Shown here one piece after another: positions 1-12,075 of a stretch of DNA of 64,000 nucleotides. Positions within the stretch are counted from its first letter, which is position 1. Every line of letters begins with the position of its first letter. The stretch covers positions 1,868,793 to 1,932,792 of the forward strand of contig PDUO01000003.1 in assembly GCA_003008705.1 (NCBI GenBank), written 5' to 3'. The DNA is from Pezicula radicicola. Its lineage: Eukaryota > Ascomycota > Leotiomycetes > Helotiales > Dermateaceae. The notes under the pieces were generated by a model. The model did no database searches. It was not told the origin of the DNA and saw nothing but the letters and a program-made list of their open reading frames with translations. The translations under genes were made by a program, and so were the position numbers.

Positions 1-3
1 TAG

Positions 4-1586
4 CCCATAGATTTCAATCTGGACGACAATTTGCTAGGCTTGAATGTCGCTATGATCAATGCCGGTTCTGTTGCAGCTGGTCTCTTTGCTGGTCAGCTAT
101 GCGACACGTGGGGTCGGAAAATGGGCATTGCTACCTCAGCTGTGATTAAATTTGTTGCGGTAGCTATCCAGGCATCAGCAACCCACGAAGCGGCCTTTCT
201 GGTGGGAAGGTTCTTACTTGGTGTTTCTATTACTGTCAATGGAACTGCTGCACCAGTATGGGTAATGGAAATGGCTCATCCTAATAAAAGGGGATTCCTT
301 GGTGGTATATACATGGCCATTTGGTATTTTGCCGCGATCATCGTCTCTTGTATTTCTCTTGGTACTTATCAGCTTGATTCAACGTGGGCCTGGAGAGGTC
401 TAGCCCTTGTAAGTTATCACATTTCCAAGTCTAGAGGTCGTTAACCCCCTTTTAGGGTCAAGTCGTACCGTCACTACTGAGTCTCTCACTTCTTTTATTC
501 ATGCCGGAGAGTCCAAGGTGGCTTATCTCTAAGGACCGAGACGAGGAAGCCTTCAATCTCTTGGTCATACTACACGGCAAGGGTAACGTCGCAGATCCAT
601 TTGTTCAAGCAGAATTCAAAGAAATTCGCGAAACACTTCATTTCGAACGGACAGCGTCTAGGAGCTTCAAGGCCTTACTATTCCCAAGTGCGTAAGAAGC
701 ACCCCAGAGCTGAGAATAAATCTCACTAAATCTATTCGCAGAAGCAAATCTTCACCGATTTGGGATTGTTATTGCGCTCAACATCTTTGCCCAAGTCACT
801 GGTAGCAACATCGTTTCGTAAGTGGCCTGCAATCGTAGGAGTATCGGCTCTTTATACTTATTACTTCTAGTTCTTATGCTGGCCTTGTCTTTGAAGGTGC
901 CGGAATCACCGAAACCCACACCCAGATGGTGGTAAATATTGGCATCAACGTGTTTTGCTTCTTCTGTGCTATTGCAGGATGTTTCTCTATCGAACGATTA
1001 GGTAGAAAAGCTATACTTTGTAGGTCTATAGTTCTTCTTGGCACAATTTTGAGGGTTTTGTCACTGACCACTATATTAAGTTGGTGTATCATGTCTCATG
1101 GTCATCTTACTTGTTCTCGTCTGTATTTTGACGGCACTCTATAGCGACGGGTCGAATATCGGAGCCTCCTACGCCAACCTGGCAATGATATATCTCTTCT
1201 CGGGCGCATATGCTTTCGCTTACAACCCTCTTACATTCGTTTACCCAGTTGAGATCATGAACTATACTCAACGAGCGAAGGGTATTGCGGTAGGGCAGAT
1301 GGCTTGCTACGCATTCGGGTTCCTTAACCAATATACAACACCGATCGCAATTAACAACATTGGCTGGAAATACTATGCTTTGAACGCCGCATGGGACGTT
1401 GCTATTTGTATTATTATATGGTTCTGGTTCGTTGAAACTAAGGGGCTGGCTTTAGAAGAAGTGGATCAAATCTTCGATGGTGTTGTACATACGGACGGTG
1501 TACACATTAGTGATAGCACGAACGTCTCGTTGAAGGCAGAGTATAATATAGAAGTTGCTAGAACGAAGTATAAGGCAAAGGAATAG
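4..1586 (+). CDS. MFS sugar transporter, 5' end outside the window
   Basis: This is a proton-coupled sugar porter of the plasma membrane (MFS, sugar-porter/lactose-permease type). Exons are read as 4-408, 456-687, 742-817, 871-1019 and 1081-1586, giving 456 in-frame codons. All introns are 47-61 nt with GT-AG ends, and the last has a CACTGAC branch-like site. Family marks are the GRK loop after the second visible helix, PESPRWLISKD in the central loop, GRKAIL, and ETKGLALEEVDQIF at the end (the PETKG-type signature). The first helix and N-terminus lie upstream; positions 1-3 look like the tail of an intron acceptor. It is the left-most gene of a sugar-catabolism block. The substrate cannot be told. 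Family assignment is secure. Confidence 0.9.
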
Positions 1587-2879
1587 ATGTATAAGTTATA
1601 TTCTTCTTTTAATAATATATTCTAAGATTTTTAACAATTTTAAAGGATAAAAGTATATAATTCTTAATAAGTAAAAGGTTTATGGGTAGAATGATACAAA
1701 GAGAGCACCTGGCCAGGAATCTGCCCACCAAAAAGATCTTCTAGCTGCACTTCAGCAAAAGTACTTGCAAACTTTGAAGCATGATAAAACGCGCCTAAAT
1801 TTAGGATCGATGTTTTATCTTGATAATGTGTTGCAATATTTTCTTCATACCGACCCAAAAGGCAACCTGGCCATCAGCGTTCTTGTTATCATAAATTCTG
1901 AGTCCTGCTCTATGATCCCCCAGTCTGCTCGACATATGGAAGCGGCAACAAATTCCAAGATAGATCTCAATTTGCGGGAAAGCAGAGTTGAAGTATCATA
2001 AGTTTTCGGTATTCTGCAGGTTTCCCCCGTAGACTTTAATGTCATGGGCTGGGAGGAAGCTTTGCTGGGTCAAGTTATTGCCATTCCGTAATAACTCTGA
2101 TCATGGCAGCTTTGAAAGCAACTTTGAGAAGTACTGTTTTGAGCACTTCCTTGAATTATTTGCCACTATTTTCGGAGGTTATGGCTGCTGATGAACTGGT
2201 CTACGTTGTATAAGGAGGACGTCGAAGGGAGTGTCATGGAGTAACGATTGAAAGGTGAATTCTAACGGAGGAATTAATTGAGCAGACGATTAGCTTTTTA
2301 CACTTAGCGTATGAGGTGAATGGATTTAATGTTAAGGTCAGAACTAATATTTTTAAACAACAAATTACATCCACGCTCCCTAAAAGTCTCAACAACGGAG
2401 CTTCTAGAAACACTTCTAACAGCCCCTGATTCCAATTAACGCTGTCGCTTCAGTCGCCAAGGCTCTGCTAACCAAATTTAAAACAAAAACGACAGCCAAA
2501 GGCCAAGAAACTTACAATAGCATAGTATAACAAAGCTTTCGTTGTTATTTTCGCTACTGTGTTAGAATGAAAGTGTGACATCGGCACCTTACCCGAGATC
2601 TGACGCGTGCGGGGAAACTAACAAAACAAAATATTGAAATGATCGGATAGAAGCCGAGCTCAACTCTTTCATTAAGCCCCCGAACGTATAGTAAAGAGCT
2701 CTCGCAGCTTCCTCTCTTTGCAATATACACGCACAAATAGCATAATCAAACACCCAAGGGCCCCAGATCATACCCCTGACTTGAGGCATATCGGCCACAA
2801 CCCACAGCTGGTTTTCTCTCATTACGCAGCTTCCAACCAATACCCACGTGACACCGAGGATCTTCTCTACTGTTCAATC
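1587..2879. other. Intergenic region, no gene seen
   Basis: About 1.3 kb between the sugar porter and the aldo-keto reductase gene. Only short uninterpretable open frames are present. The last 150 nt serve as the promoter and leader of the next gene and contain a CACGTG E-box at 2845-2850. Confidence 0.6.
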
Positions 2880-4623
2880 ATGACGAGTTTTCCTAGACCT
2901 GAAAGGACAATCATTGGAGGATCCGTTGAGATTCCTCGCATGATTTCAGGTCTGTGGCAACTTGCTGGAGGTCATGACCAAAATGTTGACATTACTGTTG
3001 CTGCAAAGGCAATGGATCCGCTGTATGAACCCTCGGCGAGGATGAGCTTCTGATAAGGAATCTGCCCACTTACTCGAGAACTAGGATTTCCGCAGGACTG
3101 GATTGTTTTGATATGGCGGATCATTATGGAGATGCCGGTGAGTTTATAATTCAAAGGGCGAAATGTTTCTGCTAAATGGAAATGACGTTTAGAGCTTGTC
3201 GTGGGGAAGCACCATGTTATTTCAGAACAGAAAATGACCGCCTTTACAAAGTGGTGTCCAGCGGAGAACGGCATCAAAAGCTTTGAGCAGGCTGAGAAAG
3301 CTGTTGACTTAGCCTTATCACGAATGGGCCAAAAGGAGATTGCGGTCATGCAATGTTTGTGTTTTCCCTAACCTTCATCAACCTTTTGCCCTAAGCTAAT
3401 CCATCACAATGAAGATCATGCCTGGGACTATACAGATGACACCTACTTCCACAATCTGTCTCATCTTCGGACGCTCCAAGGCCAAGGAAAGATACGACAC
3501 ATCGGACTCACTAATACTGACGCTGCACACCTGGAACTCTTAATCAACTCGGGGTTGAATATTGCTACAAACCAAGTATCATGCTCTGTAATTGATCGTC
3601 GTGTTATTCGGGGTCGTCTATCGTCAGTGTGCACTAAGCACGGAGTTGGAATACTTGCTTACGGAACACTTCTCGGAGGCTATCTTAGTGAGAAATGGCT
3701 TGGGCAACCAGAGCCGCAAGATATGGAGGCCTTGAATTGGAGTTTGCGCAAATATCTTCGTTTCATTAAAGCAGCCGGTGGTTGGGATGCGTATCAAGGA
3801 GTCCTAAAGGCACTGGATATTGTCGCTAAGAAGCACGGCGTTCCTATTCCTGCTGTAGCGACGAGATATGTTCTCAACCTTCCGGCTGTTAGTGCTGTGA
3901 TAGTCGGCACAAGGCTATCCCCTGAATCAGACAAATATACTGCTAGCAATCTGGCAGTGTTCTCCTTTCAGCTCTCGGAAGAGGATACCGCTCTTATTAT
4001 GAAAGCACAAGAGCAATTATCTGATATCCCTGGTGATTGCGGAGACGAGTATCGCAGAGCACCGTATTTAACTGCCTCTGGAGATCTAAGCCATCACCTA
4101 GATAGCAAGCAGAATGAAATTGATAAGGCTGGAAGGGAAGGGTTGCGAATCGAATATTCATCTGGGAGTATGTGGGAACCAATCGCTGTAAGATTTCGGC
4201 TCCCTATTCTGTAAGACAATCTCCTAACTTACATTATTTCCCTAGGGTTACTGCCGGGCTATCCGCACAGGCAATACGATCCGCATCTCTGGTACCACGG
4301 CCAACTCTACTATTCCCAGCATACCTGTTCTTGGTGGCTCCTCAGCCCGCAGTCAAACTGTTGCTATCATCGACATTATTAGTCGAGCGCTGAAGGCTCT
4401 AGGCGGCTCCCTAACTGATGTCGTTAGAACACGTATCATGGTGCAGAGAGAAGAGGACTGTGAAGAGGTTTCTAGAGCTCATGGGTGGGCTTTTTCTTGT
4501 GTTGGTGTTAAACCAGCAAATACTTTAGTTACGGCGGGAATTATTGGACGGGAATTCCTGGTTGAAATTGAAGCTGAGGCGGAGTTGGGGTATGATGGAA
4601 AGATAGTGCGTATTGGTTCTTAA
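2880..4623 (+). CDS. Aldo-keto reductase fused to a RidA/YjgF-fold domain
   Basis: Five exons, 2880-3022, 3085-3137, 3193-3354, 3415-4187 and 4246-4623, encode 502 aa. Residues 1 to about 330 are an NADP-dependent aldo-keto reductase. The tetrad is visible as D57 and Y62 (FDMADHYG), K85 (AFTKW) and H121 (MQYHAWDY), with GKIRHIGLTN later. A linker leads to a RidA/YjgF trimer-fold domain from residue 378 (GYCRAIRTGNTIRISGTT to FLVEIEAEAELG). In RidA a PAR arginine binds the imino acid; here that position reads PAN, so classical 2-iminoacid deaminase activity is unlikely. The intron between the domains is phase 0 and sits at the start of the RidA unit, which fits joining of two genes. The AKR part may oxidise a sugar or reduce an aldehyde. 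The fold calls are firm; the role is inferred. Confidence 0.88.
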
Positions 4624-4887
4624 ATTTGATATGTGATGTTGTTCTCAAATTCTGCATAGTTGATTCTAACCTACGCTATCATATCACTTAGTGGTAGAGG
4701 CAGTATCGCGGTGAATATTACTTTCGTAGCTGAAATATGCGTTTAAACTATTGCGTAAAAGGTACTTTTGGATCTTCAACATGTAATTATAAGTGCGAAG
4801 TTGTTTGCTAGGTAATCTAGATCTCTATACTGAAAGATTAAAGTGGTGCTTTGAAATATATTCATTTCTTGCCTAAAGTACTTGATG
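4624..4887. other. Convergent intergenic spacer
   Basis: 264 nt between two convergent stop codons, AT-rich. It should hold both polyadenylation regions. Nothing else is seen. Confidence 0.6.
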
Positions 4888-6282
4888 CTACCAAGGATCT
4901 TTTATAGTGTCAACAGGAAGGTTCTTTAGAGTGCTGGCAGCGACTCTTCCCTCCTTCACTACTGCTAAGATATTATCGCGATTATCCAAATAAGTGACAT
5001 CCTCTAATGGATTCTCCCGAAGGACAAGCATATCCGCAAAGAACCCCGTAGCGATCCTTCCAATCTCATTTTCCATTCTCATCATCTTCGCAGGATTCAC
5101 GGTCGCGCTCCTTAGTACACTAAGATTAGAGAGAACTCGAGCTCTGATGGTAAACTCATTAGACTGATACCGTTGCATACCGGCCATCAAGTCGGAACCA
5201 AAACATATGGTAACGCCAGCGTCTTCTGCAATCCTCAATGATTCCAAACCTGACTTCATCACCGCCATATTCTTTTCCGTACTACTAGCATTTATGTACT
5301 GGTCAAATGGCGGTATCATCAAGGTGCTGTACGTAGCCAGAGTTGGGGTGAAGTATACAGATTTCTGAGCAAGATATTTTGCTGTTTCTTCATCCAGAAA
5401 GTTCCCATGTTCGATACCCACCGCTCCATTTTCGACCGCGTGTCTCATCGCTCTATTCGAATAAGCGTGTGCAGTGACATAGGTGTCAAAGGAAGCCGCC
5501 GTACGAGTGATGGCCGAGACTTCTTCAGGCAGGAATTGAGAATGGGCTAGGTTGTTTAACCTGCTGGAAACACCGCCTCCGGCCATGATCTTAATGAAAT
5601 CTGCACCTTTTCGAATCTCGTCTCGTACAGCCACGATACACTCCTTTGTTCCGTCACATAGTCTACCAATACCGGATTTATGTCCTGCGCAGCACTTGAG
5701 GGTTGGATCATCGTCCGAATGACTATCTCTCTGGTCTCCGTGACCTCCAGTCTGAGAAAGTGCATGCCCAGCAATCAACAACCGTGGACCGGGTATAAGC
5801 CATTCAGCGATTGCCTCCTTTAATGCTCCGTCTGCTCCTCCGCAATCTCTCGCTGTTGTGAATCCCCGCGTAAGCATTTCTTTCACTAAGAAAGTCGTCC
5901 GATAATTGTTCATCGACTGAGAAATATTCTTATATGTGTTTTTGAGACCAATTTCTCCTGGTGTAGCTGTGACATGGACGTGGGCGTCTATGAGACCGGG
6001 GCAAAGGTATGCACCATTTAGATCAATAGCTTTTAGCTCTTTGCCAAAGGCGGAAGTCGAGATCTCGTCATTGACTTGCCCCTCAACCTCGACATAGAAT
6101 CGGCCTTCCGCAACTGTGACCGTCGCCCCATTGATCAATTTCCCTTCCATAGGATCGACGATTTTCGCGTTGACAATCTTGTAAGGACTTTGTGGAGGTA
6201 GCAGCCATGGTTTGTCGAGATAGCCGGTCGGCTTGGAAGTTGAGACGCTTACGGCCTTATTTTCAAGCATTTTGACATTCAT
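4888..6282 (-). CDS. Metal-dependent amidohydrolase (imidazolonepropionase-like)
   Basis: A single-exon gene of 464 aa. It belongs to the amidohydrolase superfamily, subgroup near imidazolonepropionase and Xaa-Pro dipeptidase-like hydrolases. Metal ligands are in order: H101 and H103 (IDAHVHV), the lysine expected to be carbamylated, K231 (FIKIMAGGG), H272 (VTAHAYS), H292 (GIEHGNF) and D364 (FGSDLMAG). The C-terminal composite sheet (GRIATGFFADMLVL) is complete. There is no signal peptide, so it is probably cytosolic. It is convergent with the AKR-RidA gene and divergent from the DAL5-type transporter across a 479-bp shared promoter. It may open a lactone, lactam or amide in the pathway served by its neighbours. 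Met1 or Met5 could be the start. Confidence 0.88.
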   Translation of the reverse strand: MNVKMLENKAVSVSTSKPTGYLDKPWLLPPQSPYKIVNAKIVDPMEGKLINGATVTVAEGRFYVEVEGQVNDEISTSAFGKELKAIDLNGAYLCPGLIDAHVHVTATPGEIGLKNTYKNISQSMNNYRTTFLVKEMLTRGFTTARDCGGADGALKEAIAEWLIPGPRLLIAGHALSQTGGHGDQRDSHSDDDPTLKCCAGHKSGIGRLCDGTKECIVAVRDEIRKGADFIKIMAGGGVSSRLNNLAHSQFLPEEVSAITRTAASFDTYVTAHAYSNRAMRHAVENGAVGIEHGNFLDEETAKYLAQKSVYFTPTLATYSTLMIPPFDQYINASSTEKNMAVMKSGLESLRIAEDAGVTICFGSDLMAGMQRYQSNEFTIRARVLSNLSVLRSATVNPAKMMRMENEIGRIATGFFADMLVLRENPLEDVTYLDNRDNILAVVKEGRVAASTLKNLPVDTIKDPW

Positions 6283-6761
6283 GATGCAAGCTACAGCAGA
6301 ACCGCAGATATAAATGAATTAAGCATTACGGCAGCGTGTCCTCAAAAATACCATCGATTTGTTGAGCATTCGAAAGGCAATATTGCACTCAAGCGAGCCG
6401 AGGTTGGTTGAGAATAACGTATGGCATATCGTGTAGACGCATACCCGAATTGATCCCGAATTTCAAAGCTCAATCTCGGGTACGCGTACCCGAATTTGTT
6501 TAGAGATAGCTAGATTTGTACGGAGTATCTGAGGATTTGCGTAATATTATTTCTTTCCCCCTTATCGTCAACCTCAAATAATGACTGTACCTAGCAAGAT
6601 ACGGTGTGTATATTCCTAGCCAGATAATCTGGATAAGGGCGCAACAAGCTCTCCTGCCTGTCTCTTCGCTTTTGTACATATAAAGAAAGATCCCAACTTG
6701 TAAACGGCCTTGGCACTGGAAACCATTCGCACCTTGTAAATATTCGTCTGCAACCCACACG
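6283..6761. promoter_or_regulatory. Divergent promoter of amidohydrolase and DAL5-type transporter
   Basis: 479 nt separate two divergent start codons, so both genes probably share control. The segment carries three copies of a CCCGAATT word (near 6444, 6455 and 6489) and a perfect 18-bp palindrome, listed separately. Confidence 0.6.
6476..6493. promoter_or_regulatory. 18-bp palindrome with CGG-N10-CCG layout
   Basis: TCGGGTACGCGTACCCGA is a perfect palindrome. It holds inverted CGG triplets spaced by 10 bases, the arrangement bound by Put3-type Zn2Cys6 dimers. It lies in the divergent promoter about 190 bp from the amidohydrolase ATG and 270 bp from the transporter ATG. A Zn2Cys6 gene begins 2.8 kb away and is the natural candidate to bind it. 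Binding is inferred. Confidence 0.5.
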
Positions 6762-8462
6762 ATGCCCGAGGTTATCGACAAAAAGCAAGATCCTCAAACC
6801 AATAGTGTCAATTGTGAAGCTAGCGACCTTGACATTGCAGAGATTCACGATGTGGACGAACAAAAGGTGCTGCGGAAGATTGACCGCGTCATTCTCCCCC
6901 TGATGTGCTTTGTTTTTTTCTTTCAGTGTAAGTTCTTGCTAATACTGAGCTGATTTTCATTTTATTTTTCCTTTGATGTGTGTCTGAACTAACATTACTA
7001 GACCTTGACAAACAAAGCATTGGATATGCCGCTGTCTTCAATCTTCAGAAAGACCTGAATATGGGCAGTGATGAATACTCATGGGCTATCAGTCTATTCT
7101 ACTTTGGCCAATTCATCTCGGAATGTATCTTCGTATACCTTATGAGTCGTCTACCCATAACGAGATTTGTCGGTGTATCAATGTCCGTTTGTTTAACATC
7201 CCTCGAACTCGAAACTAGTAGCGGCTGACAATTGATAGCGTACTTTGGGGAATCATTGCTGCATGCCTTGCTGCCCCTGGAAACTTTGCTGGCTTTGGTG
7301 TGGTTCGCTTCTTGCTTGGTTTTTGTGAGGGTGCAGTCTCACCAGCTTTTGTCATCATCACAAGTTCTTGGTACAAACGATCTGAGCACCCAATCCGAAT
7401 TGCGTGAGTGCAATATGCGTCACCCGCCAGAGTCCAATTGCTAATTACGTATCAGAACATGGGTCAGCTGCAACGGCTTAGCACAAATCGTCGGAGCGAT
7501 CTTGATGTACGGAATCGGCCTCGCAGAAAATGTCGCCTTGGCCAATTGGAGGATAATGTTTCTCGTCTGCGGTGGTGGAACAGTTCTTGCCGGAATTTTA
7601 TTTATCATTTTCATGCCATTAGGACCAGAGACAGTGTGGTTTCTGACTGAAGCCGAGAGGAAATGCGCCACCGAAAGACTCGCTGCCGACAGATTATCAA
7701 AGGAACAAACAAATTTCAAGAGGTCCCAGATGTTCGAGGCCTTGACTGACCCCAGAAGCTATATCTTTTGCATGTTTGCATTCCTAGGCACTCTTGCTGG
7801 GCCGGTCCTCAAGGTGAGTGTACTAATGATCTTCATACAACGGCGACATTCTAACATCGATATAGTTCGCTTCTCTCGTTATCAGCGGCTTCGGTTTCTC
7901 CAAGTTCAACACTATGCTCGTGAGCCTACCTGCTGGGTTTTTACAAATCCTCTTCATCTGGGTTGTTGTGATCGGCATTAGGGTGACTACTATCCCCCGA
8001 AGCTATTGGGGAATTGGCGTATGCCTCATACCTTTAGCCGGAAACATCGGTATTATGACTCTCCCGTACGCAAACAAGTGGGGTGTTGTTGTCTGCACAT
8101 GGCTTGCAACAGTTATATCCCCTGTGCTCGTTATTACTCTCAGTCTCATGGCGTCGAACATCAAGGGAAACACTAAAAAGTCTACTGTGAGCAATATGTA
8201 CTTTGTTTCATATGCTGTGGCTGCCATTGCTGCCCCGCAGCTCTGGCTAACGAAAGACTCACCTCGCTTTACCAAAGGTCTTATTGCGGATATGTTCTCT
8301 TTTGCGGCGCTTATCACGCTTTTCATGGCTTTCCGTTTATTTTGTGCATGGGAGAATAAGAAGAGAGATCGTGCTGAGGCTACTAGTAGTGATACTCCAG
8401 TGCTGCCAGGAGATGCAGATATTACAGATAGACAAGACGTGGCGTTCAGATATACTGCGTAA
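6762..8462 (+). CDS. DAL5/allantoate-permease-family MFS transporter
   Basis: Exons 6762-6927, 7002-7182, 7239-7403, 7456-7813 and 7866-8462 encode 488 aa. The N-terminus (KIDRVILPLMCFVFFFQYLDK then SIGYAAVF) is typical of the anion:cation symporter family that includes yeast Dal5 and Tna1. A conserved LGFCEGAVSPAF in the fourth helix region and SWYKRSEHPIR after it confirm this. The family imports allantoate, nicotinate, tartrate and other small organic anions at the plasma membrane, so an acid may be the substrate of the local pathway. It shares a promoter with the amidohydrolase. Introns are 52-74 nt and canonical. Confidence 0.88.
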
Positions 8463-9314
8463 CTGTTTCTTGGAACACTAGCTCTGAAATGAATTGTAAA
8501 TGCTAGGGAGTGGAGGTCTGGTTCTTGTCCATCGTTGATATTGTAGCAGGGTTAGTGATCACAGTAATATAAAACTGACTTTTATGGGAGTAAATGAGTA
8601 CAGTGAAAGTATGTTGCTAATTGTATAGCATTGTTGTCTTTGCTTGTCTACATGAGATACCACCTTTCTTCCCCTTATCAACACAAGTGACGAGTCACAA
8701 AGCCGCTGACTAGAATGGACTGGACGCTATAAGGTAGTGCATGTAGCATCCTCGGTGTTAGGTAATCTTATACTTGACCTGTAACTTTGTCAGAACCAGG
8801 CCAAAGTGACTGCAAATATCAACTAGCCGACTTGGAACAATCGGAACAATCACGTTGAACAACTTAACGCAGAGTATCAAAAGAAAACTCACATGACGCG
8901 TACATGAAATCGAGACTCGTGTTTAGGACCTAGTACTAACTGTATCTGCTAAATAAAAAACCATGCTGCGATGTCCCAAGTCACCAAGTACTCGCGTGAC
9001 TACTGTATTATATCCTCTAGCTCTAGGCCGAGTACGAATTCTTCTAACTGTTGTTCACTACGGGTTTCTGACTAAATCTAAAAGATGACTTCAAGCTCAG
9101 GGAAAAACTCCTTACACGCTGATGATAGAAATTGATCTCCCTACAATGTCTCAGCATCCCTTCGTGACTTTCCCCACTCTTGTTATTCTTTAGCGAGATT
9201 TAGCCCTGTCACTTTTATGGCAGCTAACTCGCCCCCCATGATTGAGCGCAGAACCAGAACATTAGCACTTCATTCATAAATTGCTTGTGATGTCTCGCTG
9301 GGAACATTGTGATC
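8463..9314. other. Intergenic region, no gene seen
   Basis: About 850 nt of unremarkable sequence between the transporter and the Zn2Cys6 regulator. No coding frame or clear repeat was recognised. Confidence 0.5.
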
Positions 9315-12075
9315 ATGAATGAAGCTGCATCGAGTAGGTCTCTTGTCCAGGAAATGTCGGGTTCACCACCTATCCTCTCTGCTCCAACCTCTGCAAGACA
9401 TGGAGCAGGGAATGAAGCAACTGGAAGCAGGTCACCGCCCGAGCGAAGGAAGCGAGCAACAGTCCCCTTAGAGCATCGGAAGAGGGTCAAATTAGCGTAC
9501 GTACCCAAAGCTAACTCCGTTACTTGTGTGTTCCTTACAAAGACCGCTCCTACATGTAATTTCAGGCTTGTGTTAACTCTTCCTGTTCTAGTTGTCATAT
9601 TTGCCGTCGCAACAAGCTCAAGTGCAATGGCCAGAATCCCTGTCAGAGATGCTTGGCATTAAACAAGCATTGTCAGTACCCAGACCAGGAGTCTACGAGA
9701 TCAATCTCTCCGAGGCTTTCTTCTGCTTCAGATGATCGGCTTAGTCTATTAGAGGACCTTTTCTGTCGTTTGCATCCAGATATCCCGACAGATTTGGAAA
9801 CCCTGCGAAAACATGCCGCGAGGATGGAGGAAAGTAATGTGCGGGAGTCAAGTCGAAGGCCAAACGATATGGGAGAAAGCTCAAACCAAACCGACCATAA
9901 TAACGCAGAAGCCCAAGAAAACACTGCTTGGGAAAGAGAAGAAGTCATGGTATTAAAAACGATTATCACACCTGCTACGAGTATCACAGTCCATAATCAA
10001 GGCAAAACTCGTTAGTCTTCGTCTGCACTGTTGCTTCTTACTGTCAGATTGCTAAAAGATTCCACATTGTACAGATTTTGATGGTGGTTCTTCCCACTGG
10101 GCTTTTTTTGATGGTGTTCGTGAAACTGTTACAGGAGGTAAAGCCGCAGAAACGACGAATGACGAAGAAATAGTTCGTTGACCCCGCATCCTTTAGGAGA
10201 CCAAATGGCTAATTACTTGTTCAAGAGTTATCAACACTTCATCAGTGATAGCAGTCTTAATTTTAGCTGTAACGATGATAGGATATCTGTGCTTGCTGCA
10301 CTTCCACCTCGAGAGGTCGTCGATTTTCTTGTTGCCACATTCTTTCGTTTTGCGCAAGCAAACTTTTTCTATATCCACCAAGAAATATTTTCACGGAAGC
10401 TCAACGCATTTTATACGAGTAGCCAGGAGTTTAATCGCTCAGAATCTAGTACCTCGAGGGGATCTGCCGAATTCACCTGTGTTTTATTTATGGTTCTCGC
10501 TATTGGCAGTCAATTTGCGGAATTGGAACCCGATGTTGATTCACACCAGACCAATGATTTACCATTTAATTCGTCAATATTAGACTTTTCCAAGATCAGT
10601 ATACCAACTCATTCGCCAAATCCCGGATGGCGATTTTATGAGGTGGCACGAAGACTACTCCCTGATGTCGTCTCATCTAGCTCCATGACGAGTGTACAAG
10701 GTTGTGCTCTTCAAGGGACGTTCCTGCTTAGTACGAATGCTCGAGATGTAAGCTACAATGTTATGGGACTGGCTTTACGCATGGCGGTAAACATGGGTAT
10801 GCATCGTTCAGTGAACACGGATAATCTACATCCTCATGTACGTGAGCTACGGAATCGTCTATGGTGGAGCATCTATTCAGCCGAACGAGTATTCTCGATT
10901 GAAATGGGTCGGCCACTAGCGATTGACGACGCAGAGATTGACGCACCATTTCCCGTAGACCTTCCAGAACTGAGAACAGCGGGTCGTCCTAGTAGTGTCG
11001 ACAATCAGATTGCGATGGCGACCCTATGTCGTATCATGGGCAGGATTGTAAAGACGGTATATTCGAACAAAATTGCATCAAGAAATGGCCAAGTCATTCA
11101 TCCAAAGTCATTTAAACAGCTGAGAATAGATTTAGATGAATGGAAGTCGAGGCTTCCTGAGCATCTGAAGCTTACCAACACTTGCACCCGTGCGGTGGCT
11201 CATCTCCATTTAACATACGAACAAGCTATAATCCTTCTTACAAGAACCTCCCTCAATCATACGGTTGCAAACAAGCATATCAGTCAAGTGAGCACCAACA
11301 CGGTTGACTTCTTGCATCAAAACGCTCGGGACTGTCTATCAGCGGCTAAGTCGTCCATTCGGATCATGTCGATGCTGAAAGAACGATCGCTCCTCTCTCG
11401 CTTCTCATTTCATGACTTTTTATACTCCAGTGCTGCTTTATATGTATTATTACTTGGAGTCAAACTCGAGACCCCAGACCAGACGACAAGATCGGCGTTT
11501 AATCAGGGGATGTCTGTATTATTTGATCTTGCTAGAGGCAGTGAAGCAGCGGCTTCATCACTGCGATTAATTAGTCATGGTCTCCAGTCTTGTCTAAAGG
11601 AGCAGTCCTTGACTTCACAAAAGCCTTCAGGACCTTTTGATCAAGGTCGCAAAGCATGGCAGGCGTGGGTCTCAAAAAATGCACCTTTAACGTCTCCCTC
11701 TCCTACGTCAGTGAGCGAGTACTCACCACTTCCCAACACTTTTGGGACAGTAAGCTTGCCGTTGTTCTTCAACTTTTATATACTTGCCATATACATGGAG
11801 CTAACAAGAAGCAGGCCCTAGGACAAAGACAGGAAGGGCAACGAGAAGAAATACAGCTGGAGGAACAAGAAGGAGTAACGGAATTTAGTGACACAATGAG
11901 CACCGCTGCAATCCTGTCTACCGATAACCTCTCAAGCACATCAGATATTCAACCCTTCTGGCTGCCAGACCTCGGGGATGACTATAACCTTCTTGGACGC
12001 GACCTAGCTGGTGCACCGAGTCTGGAATTTTTTAATCATGATAACTTTTCCTCTTTAGGTTCTTTTAATATCTAA
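9315..12075 (+). CDS. Zn2Cys6 fungal transcription factor
   Basis: Exons 9315-9496, 9592-10010, 10075-10137, 10197-11749 and 11815-12075 encode 825 aa. The DNA-binding domain at residues 61-88 has six cysteines in the pattern CX2CX6CX5CX2CX6C, starting ACHICRRNKLKC and following a basic RKR stretch. The first intron sits just before the first cysteine, a common position. A fungal-specific TF domain (PF04082 type) spans roughly residues 250-500, with RNRLWWSIYSAERVFSIEMG as the hallmark. The C-terminus is acidic and glutamine/glutamate rich and may activate transcription. ATG 9315 is the first good start. It lies among the catabolic genes and is a likely local regulator. Confidence 0.88.

Noticed and set aside
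9309..9314. Start upstream of ATG 9315 for the Zn2Cys6 gene
   Set aside because: The codon there is GTG; the first ATG is at 9315.
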